Shown here: one piece after another, positions 56,696 through 64,000 of the stretch
Numbering within the stretch: position 1 is the first letter of the stretch
Layout of the letters: every line of letters starts with the position of its first letter
From: an uncultured Bacteroidia bacterium
Lineage (GTDB): Bacteria; Bacteroidota; Bacteroidia; Bacteroidales; Prolixibacteraceae
Direction: 5' to 3'
Assembly (NCBI GenBank): GCA_903897145.1
Contig: CAIUAN010000038.1
Location: 1 to 64,000 of the forward strand
Length of the DNA: 64,000 bases
Position numbers and translations under genes: made by a program
Notes under the pieces: generated by a model
The model's database searches: none
What the model saw: the letters and a program-made list of their open reading frames with translations, nothing else
What the model was told of the DNA's origin: nothing

Positions 56696-57343
56696 ATGAA
56701 TTCAACCGTAATACTTAGCACTGCTTACTTTGCGCCGATTCAGTACTATGCCAAACTAGTTATTCATCAAAAGGCATACATCGAATATTGCGAAAACTAT
56801 TTAAAACAGTCGTACCGCAATAGAGCAGTTATCCTTGCGGCTAATGGACCTTTGCCGTTAACCATTCCTATTATAAATGGACCGAGTGCAAAAGGACCCA
56901 TCAAAGAACAGCAACTTTCAATTGACTACAATTGGCAACAAATGCATTGGAGAAGCCTTGTCTCTGCCTATAACAACTCTCCATTTTTTGAATACTATGC
57001 CGATGATTTAGCGCCATTTTTCGAAAGCCGAAAATGGCACTTCTTACTTGACTTTAATGATGAGATCCAGGCTGTGATTTTAAAATTACTGAATATTAAA
57101 ACCGAAATTGAGTATACACAGACCTTCACCACGCAAGAAAATATCCCATCTGACATGGATGACTTCAGGTATCTAATACACCCAAAGTTGAGTAAACAAA
57201 ATCCCGATGAAAGCTTTACGCCAATTCCGTATCATCAGGTATTTAATGAAAAATGGGGATTTGTGCCGAACCTAAGTATTTTGGATTTACTATTCAACGA
57301 AGGTCCTGCAACAACGACATTGCTTAAGAGCTGCTATCGTTAA
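56696..57343 (+). CDS. wbqC: WbqC-family protein
   Basis: 215-residue cytoplasmic protein of the WbqC family, whose N-terminal STAYFAPIQYYAKLVIHQKAYIE and QSYRNRAVILAANGPLPLTIPI segments are recognisable. Members occur in O-antigen and cell-surface polysaccharide loci, possibly as transferases or amidating enzymes. Here it follows the lapA-like gene by nine bases, not in a polysaccharide locus. Biochemical function unknown. Confidence 0.85.
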   Translation: MNSTVILSTAYFAPIQYYAKLVIHQKAYIEYCENYLKQSYRNRAVILAANGPLPLTIPIINGPSAKGPIKEQQLSIDYNWQQMHWRSLVSAYNNSPFFEYYADDLAPFFESRKWHFLLDFNDEIQAVILKLLNIKTEIEYTQTFTTQENIPSDMDDFRYLIHPKLSKQNPDESFTPIPYHQVFNEKWGFVPNLSILDLLFNEGPATTTLLKSCYR

Positions 57344-57407
57344 AAGGTGATAAGTCTTATTTTTAAAAACATGCAAATATCAAGGAAGGCTAATAAAGAT
57401 TTTTAGT

Positions 57408-57503
57408 CTACTTATCTTCCCTTGATTTAGAAGAATTTCGCCAAACAATAAACAAGACGATTACTATTGCCGCGAGATAACCTACAAGCTGAGTATGTTC
57501 CAT
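57408..57503 (-). CDS. 31-residue single-pass membrane peptide
   Basis: ATG at 57501-57503, TAG at 57408-57410. The peptide has a polar N-terminus (MEHTQLVGYL), one strong hydrophobic segment (AAIVIVLFIVW, about 11-21) and a basic/polar tail (RNSSKSREDK), the shape of a genuine small membrane protein. It begins 24 bases after the stop of the C40 peptidase on the same strand, so it is likely co-transcribed. Function unknown; small respiratory or translocon accessory subunits look similar. Confidence 0.6.
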   Translation of the reverse strand: MEHTQLVGYLAAIVIVLFIVWRNSSKSREDK

Positions 57504-57527
57504 GCTTGAAGTGTTTAGGTGAATAGA

Positions 57528-58319
57528 TTAATCTATAATCAAACGTCTCATCAAACGCATCTGATGAGTATATCGACCCGTATCGATATTATAAATACCG
57601 AAGTGATCCACGTTATCGATTCGAACTTTACCTGATGAGTGGATAATTTTATTTTTCTCCCAGATGATACCTACATGGATAATTGTACCGTCTTCGCTAT
57701 CAAAAAAAGCCAAATCACCCGGAAGAGCCTCTTCGACAAAGCTAAGGTTTTCGCCCAACATCGATTGTTGGACCGAATTACGCGGAATATGCAACCCAGC
57801 CATTTTATACAAGATCTGAGTAAAGCCAGAGCAATCTATACCAAATGGGCTACGACCACCCCATAAATAAGGTGAATTGAAATATTTTAGGGCATTCTCG
57901 ATGATAACCTCTCGAACAGTTTTAGGCAAAGTATTGATGCTATTTCCCTGAATGGTATAGCCTATTGAGTCAATCTTAAAAGACCTATCTATAGGATTAA
58001 AGTGAGGCAAGGAGCTACCGGCAACAATTAAAAAATTAGCATAATCCCCATCTAATTGCACAATATTGAACACATCCGTTGTAACTATGCCCGGATTTTC
58101 TTCTAATTGTAAAAAACTTTGCTCTTCCACTTCATTGACCATAATGCGATCAATCCACCCTTCATAACCATCAAAACCAAGCTTTATCTGCGACCATTTA
58201 TCATTCTCTTCTAGAACAGTATAGTGTTCACCAAAAAGTATTTGCGTACACATTTCACTCTTTTCACGAGGCTCTGACCGAACGGGAACAATGCTGAGGT
58301 TGGAGATTCCGTATCTCAT
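57528..58319 (-). CDS. NlpC/P60 (C40) peptidase with SH3 domain, dipeptidyl-peptidase VI type
   Basis: 263 residues from the ATG at 58317-58319. The longer frame to 58349 would lie across a -7 box and adds non-conserved residues. The N-terminal SH3-like domain begins YGISNLSIVPVRSEP, the usual start of the Bacteroidota dipeptidyl-peptidase VI group, followed by a linker and the catalytic domain with Cys163 in FGIDCSGFTQ, the His in GTIIHVGIIW and a polar third residue near DNVDHFG. It should cleave gamma-D-Glu-DAP links of muropeptides, in recycling or wall turnover. No signal peptide is visible, so cytoplasmic recycling is favoured. Confidence 0.87.
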   Translation of the reverse strand: MRYGISNLSIVPVRSEPREKSEMCTQILFGEHYTVLEENDKWSQIKLGFDGYEGWIDRIMVNEVEEQSFLQLEENPGIVTTDVFNIVQLDGDYANFLIVAGSSLPHFNPIDRSFKIDSIGYTIQGNSINTLPKTVREVIIENALKYFNSPYLWGGRSPFGIDCSGFTQILYKMAGLHIPRNSVQQSMLGENLSFVEEALPGDLAFFDSEDGTIIHVGIIWEKNKIIHSSGKVRIDNVDHFGIYNIDTGRYTHQMRLMRRLIID

Positions 58320-58330
58320 TAAAAAATAAC

Positions 58331-58354
58331 TACTTTTGATTATTCCCAAAGATA
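58331..58354. promoter_or_regulatory. Divergent -7 boxes for the C40 peptidase and the 7TM-HD gene
   Basis: TACTTTTG at 58331-58338 (plus) points to the 7TM-HD gene. CAAAGATA at 58347-58354 (minus-strand TATCTTTG) points to the C40 gene, giving a leader of about 20 bases and supporting its start at 58319. Confidence 0.5.
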
Positions 58355-58398
58355 CAAATTAATTGATAGCTGAATAGAACAGAAACAAAGCAGAAACT

Positions 58399-60486
58399 AT
58401 GAATCAACAGGATAAGAAATGGTTTGAATCTCAAAACTGGCATACGATCTATCTGACGTTAATATTTGTCTTCACATCTTTTATTATCTATTTTGCTCTT
58501 CCTCAAGAGGGTAGATTTCGCTATGAATTTCAAAAAGGGAGACCATGGATGCACTCAACATTAATTGCTCCATTTGACTTTGCCATAAAAAAAACAGATC
58601 AGACCTTAAAATTAGAGCGCGATTCTCTCCTTAAATCTTTATCTCCTTATGTTGTATTTCATGATACCGTTGGAAAAGAAAAGATAAAAGCCTTATCAGC
58701 CAAAATAGACGAAATAACTCTGAAAGAAAACACCGAAATCCTCTATCCAAGAATCGTTAAAAATAAGGTAATCACACTTTTTGAAAAGATATACCAAACA
58801 GGAATTCTTGAACAAAACTCTGGGAAATCTATTGCAAACACAAATAAAAACCAAGTCATTATTATTCGAAATAATGTCGCGGAGCCAAGTGAAAAAAAGA
58901 ATCTTTACTCGTTAAAAACAGCCTACGCAGAAGTCACAACGGCCTTAGAACTTTTGAAAAATAGCGATCCAGACCTTAAGCAGATTATTCAAAAGTTTCA
59001 GGCTGAGGATTATTTGGCCGTCAATCTTTCGTATGACCAAGAGAAGATTAAAGCTGAAAAACAAAAAATACTTGAAAACCTAACAACAACTCACGGCGTA
59101 GTTCAAGAAGGTGAACGCATCATTTCAAAAGGTGATGTGGTATCTTCAAGAACTTATCTCGTGCTAGAATCCTTGCGAACAGCTTCCGAAAAAAACAGAG
59201 GCGACTTCACCAAATATTACCTAATTATTATAGGTAAAGCAATATTTATTGGCATTCTATTGCTAACGCTTTTCTTATTTATTTACAATATCAGACGGAA
59301 CCTACTAAATTCCAAAAGAGATATCACTTTCACACTTGTGATGATGATTATCATGATTTTGTTTTGTCGAATTATTATTACATCCAACAGCATACCAATT
59401 TACATAGTCCCTTTTGCCGCCTTAGCACTAATCATACGAACATTCTTAGATGCACGGCTAGCAATCTTTGTGAATACCATCACAGCAATAATCGTTGGGT
59501 TTATGGTACCCAATGGATATGAGTTTATCCTTTTAACAATTCAAGTTGGAAGCATTGCTGTTATTAGTCAAAATAAATTACAACGTCGCTCGCAGCTTAT
59601 TCTCACCTCAATAATCATCTTCTTTGTTTATGCGATAACCTACATTGGCATCTCACTGATTCAAGAAGCAAATCTGGCAGCTATCGACTGGAACATGATG
59701 AAATGGTTCGCCATCAATGCAGCACTAACCTTGATTACCTATCTTTTAGTCTTTGTTATCGAGAAAACTTTTGGATTTGTTTCAGATGTTACCCTGATAG
59801 AGTTATCTTATTCAAATCAGAAACTATTACGCCGTTTAGCCGAAGAAGCACCAGGAACTTTTCAGCACTCGATGCAAGTAGCCAACCTTGCAGAGGAAGC
59901 GATCTTGCGACTTGGAGGCAACCCATTGTTAGTAAGGGCTGGAGCACTCTATCACGACATTGGCAAGCTGAAAAATCCCATGTATTTCATAGAAAATCAA
60001 TCATTTGCCACTAATCCTCATGACCAACTGACAGCAGAAGAGAGCTCAAAAATTATTCTTGATCATGTTGTCTATGGAATTGAATTAGCGCATAAACATA
60101 AAATTCCGGAACAACTGATCGACTTTATAAAAACCCATCATGGGACAACAGTCACCAGTTATTATTATGTGGCTCTTAACAATAGTTTTGGAAAAGAGGT
60201 CGACCAAGCAATCTATACCTACAATGGACCAATCCCATCGACAAGAGAAACGGCCGTTGTCATGCTCGCCGACAGCATTGAAGCGGCATCGAGAAGTCTA
60301 ACCCAGAAAGACCATGACAGCTTTACCACGCTTATTGAATCGATCTTCCAAACCAAGATCAAAGCAGGCCAACTAGAAAATGCTCCCTTAACATTTAAAG
60401 ATATTTCACAGCTGAAAGGAATTTTTCTAGAAAAGCTGCTTAATATTTATCATGTCAGAAGTGCTTATCCCAAAAAAGAAGATTAA
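58399..60486 (+). CDS. 7TM-HD family phosphohydrolase (PgpH-like)
   Basis: 695-residue membrane phosphodiesterase: an N-terminal helix, a large extracytoplasmic 7TMR-HDED domain (about 50-270), seven hydrophobic segments (about 275-460) and a cytoplasmic HD domain with the key pair in YHDIGKLKNPMYF (near 517), the TH in IKTHHGTT and the D in MLADSIEAASR. The architecture is that of PgpH, which degrades cyclic di-AMP. Whether this organism uses c-di-AMP is inferred. It is monocistronic and divergent from the C40 peptidase gene. Confidence 0.88.
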   Translation: MNQQDKKWFESQNWHTIYLTLIFVFTSFIIYFALPQEGRFRYEFQKGRPWMHSTLIAPFDFAIKKTDQTLKLERDSLLKSLSPYVVFHDTVGKEKIKALSAKIDEITLKENTEILYPRIVKNKVITLFEKIYQTGILEQNSGKSIANTNKNQVIIIRNNVAEPSEKKNLYSLKTAYAEVTTALELLKNSDPDLKQIIQKFQAEDYLAVNLSYDQEKIKAEKQKILENLTTTHGVVQEGERIISKGDVVSSRTYLVLESLRTASEKNRGDFTKYYLIIIGKAIFIGILLLTLFLFIYNIRRNLLNSKRDITFTLVMMIIMILFCRIIITSNSIPIYIVPFAALALIIRTFLDARLAIFVNTITAIIVGFMVPNGYEFILLTIQVGSIAVISQNKLQRRSQLILTSIIIFFVYAITYIGISLIQEANLAAIDWNMMKWFAINAALTLITYLLVFVIEKTFGFVSDVTLIELSYSNQKLLRRLAEEAPGTFQHSMQVANLAEEAILRLGGNPLLVRAGALYHDIGKLKNPMYFIENQSFATNPHDQLTAEESSKIILDHVVYGIELAHKHKIPEQLIDFIKTHHGTTVTSYYYVALNNSFGKEVDQAIYTYNGPIPSTRETAVVMLADSIEAASRSLTQKDHDSFTTLIESIFQTKIKAGQLENAPLTFKDISQLKGIFLEKLLNIYHVRSAYPKKED

Positions 60487-60551
60487 GTATTATCTAATTA
60501 GACTTTTGCTAACCGTCAGAAAGAACCAATCTGTCTAATTTCAATCTAAAA

Positions 60552-61829
60552 ATGAGCAAAACCCTTTACCTTACTTGCTTAAGCCTACTCCTGCTAATTT
60601 TAGGATGTAAGAAAGATTCGTCTACCGGTAATCAGACTGTTGACCCTTTGGTGAAATACACAGCAGATACCTTTAATGATCTTTATTTATGGTATGATCT
60701 GATGCCATCCGTTAATTTAGCCAGCATAAAAACACCAACAGAATATATCAGCAAAGTAAAATATCCTTTAGATAAATGGAGTTTTACAATGAACTACGAT
60801 GACTTATTTAATCTATTGCAAAATGGAGTCACAACTGGTTATGGCATTGGCTTAGCATTTGACAGTCAAAACCTCTTGAGAATACTCTATGTCTACAATA
60901 ATAGCGCGATGGGTAAAGCTGGCGTAAAAAGAGGTTGGCAGATAAAAAGCATCAATAGTAAGTTAGTCTCATCGATGTCGAGCTCAGAATTAAACTGGAA
61001 CCTAGCAAACAGTACAAACACATTTGAATTTATAAAAAATGATGGCTTACTAGTTAGCAGTTCAATGACAAGAGGAGCCATAGTGATGAACACAGTTCTC
61101 TATCAAACAATTTTTGACAGACCAGGCAAAAAAATTGGCTATCTTGTTTTTAATGAATTCTTGGATAGTTCAGTTCCAGAGTTAAATGCTGTTTTTGATA
61201 CTTTTTCTAGTAGTGGAGTAAAAAATGTCATACTAGACTTACGCTACAATGGTGGAGGTACGCTAGATTGCGCCGATACCTTAGTCGCACTCTTAGCAGG
61301 AAAGCTAAATAAAGATAAGATATATAACACGCTAATTTACAACAATAAACATACGAATCTGGGCTTCACCAGTAAAATCAGCATTAAGAGTAACAGCTTA
61401 GCCTTAGATAAGATTGTGGTGATAACCTCAAGTTCAACAGCATCAGCAAGCGAAGTAGTTATTTCGGGTATTAAACCATACTTAAACATGAAGCTTATCG
61501 GATCAGCAACGCACGGGAAGCCTGTAGGAATGAACATTGTAGGCGACACCAAATTAAACCTCGCGGTAGCCCCAATAAGTTTTAAGAATGTGAATTCTCA
61601 AGGATACACCGATTATTATGATGGTATTCCGGTCGATTTCACCGTAAGTGACAATGCCATGCAAGATTGGGGAATCGCTTCAGATGGGTGCCTTACAGCG
61701 GCATTAAACTATATAACCACTGGTTCTATTGGATATATACCAACTACGAAGTCTACAATAGTTTCACAAAAAATCATCAATGAAGGGTTGGAAATGAATA
61801 CTAATAATCTATTTCAGTTAAAAAAATAA
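60552..61829 (+). CDS. S41-family serine peptidase, lipoprotein
   Basis: 425 residues. Lipobox in LLILGC near residue 19 followed by KKDSS. An S41 N-terminal helical segment (WYDLMPSVN) and a PDZ-like region (GKAGVKRGWQIKSIN, near 120) precede the catalytic domain with SSSTASASEVV (Ser near 297) and GKPVG after it, typical of carboxyl-terminal/tricorn-type peptidases in Bacteroidota. The typical lysine of Ctp-type peptidases is not clearly visible, so a Ser-based tricorn-type mechanism is possible. Substrate unknown. Confidence 0.85.
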   Translation: MSKTLYLTCLSLLLLILGCKKDSSTGNQTVDPLVKYTADTFNDLYLWYDLMPSVNLASIKTPTEYISKVKYPLDKWSFTMNYDDLFNLLQNGVTTGYGIGLAFDSQNLLRILYVYNNSAMGKAGVKRGWQIKSINSKLVSSMSSSELNWNLANSTNTFEFIKNDGLLVSSSMTRGAIVMNTVLYQTIFDRPGKKIGYLVFNEFLDSSVPELNAVFDTFSSSGVKNVILDLRYNGGGTLDCADTLVALLAGKLNKDKIYNTLIYNNKHTNLGFTSKISIKSNSLALDKIVVITSSSTASASEVVISGIKPYLNMKLIGSATHGKPVGMNIVGDTKLNLAVAPISFKNVNSQGYTDYYDGIPVDFTVSDNAMQDWGIASDGCLTAALNYITTGSIGYIPTTKSTIVSQKIINEGLEMNTNNLFQLKK

Positions 61830-61901
61830 TTACAAAAGCAAATAAATTTCATAATCCACGAATTTTATTTATTTTAGAACATTACTTTAAGTCCCAAAGC
61901 T

Positions 61902-63107
61902 ATGAACAAGAAAATCAACAAATTGCTTCTGCTTTTCCTAGGCATATATCTAATTAGCACCCCAGTCTTGGCAAAAGTCAAAGATGATGGAAGTTATAAA
62001 TTCACCACAACAAAAGAGATTGCGCACACTCCGGTAAAAAACCAATCTCAAACAGGAACTTGTTGGTCTTTTGCGGGCATGTCGTTCTTTGAATCAGAGA
62101 TGTTACGGATGGGCAAGCCTGAGGTTGATTTATCGGAGATGTTTCAGGTTAGTCTCTGCTACCGCGAAAAAGCTAAGAAATTTGTCCGGATGGAAGGAAA
62201 GATGAATTTTGGTTCAGGAGGCGAGCTGTACGATGATTTCTATATACTTAACAAATATGGATTAGTCCCAGAGAGTGCTTTTCATGGCATTAAATACAAT
62301 GAAGAGAAGCATTCACATGGTGAGATGGATGAAGTATTAAAGAAAATAGTAGAAGGTGTTGTTGAAAATAAAAGCAGAAAAATTTCTCCTGTTTGGGACC
62401 AAGCATTTAACAAAACAATCGATACCTATCTTGGGGAATTACCAGAAACATTTAAATACAAAGGGCAAACCTATACGCCAAAATCATTTGCAACAGACTA
62501 TTGCGGAATAGATTCGAAAAACTATGTACAGATTACCTCCTTTACTCATCACCCATTTTACGAAACATTTAGCCTAGAGGTTCAAGATAACTGGTTATGG
62601 AGTGAATCGTACAATATTCCGCTTGATGAGTTACAAGAGATTGTCGATTATTCACTAAATAATGGTTATTCAGTATTATGGGCAGCAGATGTGAGCGACA
62701 AAGGATTTGCCACTTCTCAAAAAGGGATTGCTGTAGTGCCAGATAAGACACCTAAAAATATGAATCAAGTTGAAGTAGCCAAATGGGATAGTCTATCGGA
62801 AAAAGAAAAAGACGATACTTTCTACAAGTTCGAAAAACCTGGCAAAGAACAAGAGATTACGCAGCAGATTCGACAGGTCGCTTTTGATAACTTAGAGACT
62901 ACCGACGACCATGCCTTACATTTGATCGGGACAGCAGTTGATCAGAATGGTACGACCTATTACAAAGTAAAAAATTCATGGGGTGATTACAACCAATACA
63001 AAGGTTATTTCTATGCTTCAAAGCCCTACTTACGCTATAAAACAACGGCTATAATGGTCAATAAAGCAGCCATTCCAGAAGTAATACGTAAAAAACTTAA
63101 GTTATAG
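61902..63107 (+). CDS. C1-family (bleomycin hydrolase-like) cysteine peptidase
   Basis: 401 residues with a signal peptide (about 1-24, ending VLAK). C1B peptidase fold: catalytic Cys54 in TGTCWSF, His in TTDDHALHLIG (near 337) and Asn in VKNSWGDY (near 357), the complete triad in the order and spacing of aminopeptidase C/bleomycin hydrolase. Unlike typical cytosolic members it is exported, as in several Bacteroidota. Likely a peptide-degrading aminopeptidase. It is followed by the rplS promoter. Confidence 0.9.
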   Translation: MNKKINKLLLLFLGIYLISTPVLAKVKDDGSYKFTTTKEIAHTPVKNQSQTGTCWSFAGMSFFESEMLRMGKPEVDLSEMFQVSLCYREKAKKFVRMEGKMNFGSGGELYDDFYILNKYGLVPESAFHGIKYNEEKHSHGEMDEVLKKIVEGVVENKSRKISPVWDQAFNKTIDTYLGELPETFKYKGQTYTPKSFATDYCGIDSKNYVQITSFTHHPFYETFSLEVQDNWLWSESYNIPLDELQEIVDYSLNNGYSVLWAADVSDKGFATSQKGIAVVPDKTPKNMNQVEVAKWDSLSEKEKDDTFYKFEKPGKEQEITQQIRQVAFDNLETTDDHALHLIGTAVDQNGTTYYKVKNSWGDYNQYKGYFYASKPYLRYKTTAIMVNKAAIPEVIRKKLKL

Positions 63108-63139
63108 TTGTTTTATATTGGAAAATTTATCTACTTTTG
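63108..63139 (+). promoter_or_regulatory. Promoter for rplS
   Basis: TTG at 63108-63110 and TACTTTTG at 63132-63139, 21 bases apart, match the Bacteroidota -33/-7 pair. The leader of about 80 bases could hold autoregulatory structure but I cannot identify one. Confidence 0.55.
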
Positions 63140-63227
63140 CGCCTCGTTCCGTACGTAATCTCTGACAGCAAACAACTAGACACTGTGAATATTGCGTTCG
63201 TTAATATTACTGATAAAAACAAGCAGA

Positions 63228-63578
63228 ATGGATCTAATTAAAATTGCAGAGAATGCGTTTTTAGGTGACCAAAAAGTACAACCTACATTTCACGCAGGTG
63301 ACACCATTACGGTTAGTTACAAAATCGTCGAGGGTGTTAAAGAGAGAATTCAGAACTACAAAGGTATTGTAATTCAAATCAAAGGCACTGGAACAACAAA
63401 GACATTTACCGTACGTAAAATGTCTGGCAATATTGGAGTAGAAAGAATTTTCCCTTTCACTTCACCATTTATTGACAGCATTGAAGTAAATCGTATGGGA
63501 CGTGTGCGTCGTGCACGTCTATATTATCTTCGTGATTTGACCGGAAAGAAAGCCCGGATCAAAGAAAAAAGATTCTAA
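63228..63578 (+). CDS. rplS: 50S ribosomal protein L19
   Basis: Large-subunit protein at the 30S/50S interface. 116 residues from the ATG at 63228; the in-frame codon at 63192 adds 12 non-conserved residues. The family core [24 protein letters not shown] and [41 protein letters not shown] are all present. It stands alone with its own promoter and terminator. Confidence 0.95.
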   Translation: MDLIKIAENAFLGDQKVQPTFHAGDTITVSYKIVEGVKERIQNYKGIVIQIKGTGTTKTFTVRKMSGNIGVERIFPFTSPFIDSIEVNRMGRVRRARLYYLRDLTGKKARIKEKRF

Positions 63579-63592
63579 AAAACAACTCTTAC

Positions 63593-63622
63593 AAAGGTTC
63601 CTCAAAAAGGAACCTTTTTTTT
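63593..63622 (+). terminator. Terminator after rplS
   Basis: AAAGGTTCC (63593-63601) pairs with GGAACCTTT (63609-63617), loop TCAAAAA, followed by T5. Confidence 0.9.
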
Positions 63623-63652
63623 GTTATTTTTAAAGAAAAATAACTGTTAACT

Positions 63653-64000
63653 ATGGCTTTTTTCGCCAGGGAGAAACTATTCACCAAACGATGGCTAGTC
63701 GACTATTGTTTGATTACAGCAGGATCATTTATTCTGGCTTTAGGTTATGTTTTTTTTATCACTCCTCATAAAATTGTACCTGGAGGTGTGTTCGGACTTG
63801 GCATTATTTTACATTACCTTACCAAAGGGATGTCAATCTGGGCTGATGGTTTTCCAATAGGCCTATTTAATTTAATTGCGAACATTCCACTTGCCTACCT
63901 AGGCATTAAATTTCTTGGAAGAAATTTTGGCACTAAGACCATTTACGGTTTTGTCTCCTCCTCAATATTTATGGACGCTATCACCTATATGCGTGTTATC
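63653..64000 (+). CDS. YitT-family (DUF161) membrane protein, cut by the window edge
   Basis: Starts at the ATG at 63653 and continues past the window end: 116 residues are visible, with no stop. The hydrophobic N-terminus (DYCLITAGSFILALGYVFFITPHKIVPGGVFGLGIILHY) is the signature of YitT/DUF161 proteins, about five-helix membrane proteins of uncertain function, possibly transport-related. It begins about 30 bases after the rplS terminator. Confidence 0.85.
   Translation, partial: MAFFAREKLFTKRWLVDYCLITAGSFILALGYVFFITPHKIVPGGVFGLGIILHYLTKGMSIWADGFPIGLFNLIANIPLAYLGIKFLGRNFGTKTIYGFVSSSIFMDAITYMRVI

Noticed and set aside
1-64000. CRISPR arrays, insertion sequences, prophage genes, tRNA or rRNA genes
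   Set aside because: No repeated direct repeats with spacers, transposase, integrase, phage structural gene or cloverleaf-like sequence was recognised in any gap.

Overview
The window is about 64 kb of ordinary chromosome from a low-GC member of the Bacteroidota. Three things support this: (i) two very large secreted proteins with gliding-motility-type (CHU_C) C-terminal domains sit next to a PorP/SprF-family gene, the signature of type IX secretion; (ii) many intergenic regions carry the TAnnTTTG -7 box typical of this phylum and few have Shine-Dalgarno sequences; (iii) the gene families (long SecA with a SEC-C tail, large LepB, YccF, WbqC, 7TM-HD protein, eukaryote-like NADP isocitrate dehydrogenase, ferredoxin-linked 2-oxoacid oxidoreductase) fit the phylum. 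I cannot place it more precisely. The ferredoxin-linked 2-oxoacid oxidoreductase hints at anaerobic or microaerobic metabolism.

Layout. 1-2.3 kb: sulfate activation (cysD-cysN, minus strand). 2.6-6.5 kb: a UvrA-family protein followed by a GC-richer beta-helix protein that may be acquired. 6.5-7.9 kb: amino-acid permease. 8.2-17.4 kb: surface/secretion block, with a small HEAT-like protein and PorP/SprF (plus) facing yggS and two giant paralogous T9SS-type proteins (minus). 17.5-22.3 kb: outer-membrane barrel, DUF1015-serC, gcvT and a lone HPt protein. 22.3-26.5 kb: lipase-like hydrolase and korAB. 26.8-30.9 kb: gamma-carbonic-anhydrase-like protein, sugar MFS, and a nucleotidyltransferase/sugar-kinase pair that looks like sugar salvage. 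30.9-34.9 kb: larE-larC-larB-MFS, an operon for the nickel-pincer nucleotide cofactor with no larA. 35.3-39.1 kb: OB-fold lipoprotein and a giant FAD/Fe-S D-2-hydroxyacid dehydrogenase. 39-46.7 kb: lgt, secA, icd and dnaX (minus). 46.9-57.3 kb: plus-strand run of glutathione peroxidase, yccF, cinA, AsmA-like, a dual esterase, dapB, lepB, a lipoprotein, lapA-like and wbqC. 57.4-64 kb: NlpC/P60 peptidase with a newly noticed 31-residue membrane peptide gene, 7TM-HD phosphohydrolase, S41 and C1 peptidases, rplS and a YitT-family gene cut by the window edge.

How the genes connect: LepB, Lgt and SecA provide general export, and PorP/SprF probably serves the two CHU_C proteins. KorAB and Icd act around 2-oxoglutarate. 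The lar operon and the nearby D-hydroxyacid dehydrogenase may both serve hydroxyacid metabolism, which is inference.

The observations most worth follow-up are the dnaX reading-frame break on a ten-A slippery run (a candidate tau/gamma switch, or a sequencing or assembly error), the cofactor-only lar operon, the paired T9SS proteins with a common C-terminal scaffold but different heads, and a short inverted repeat flanking the putative cysD promoter. I found no CRISPR array, insertion sequence, prophage, rRNA or tRNA, and nothing I can defend as a wholly new system.
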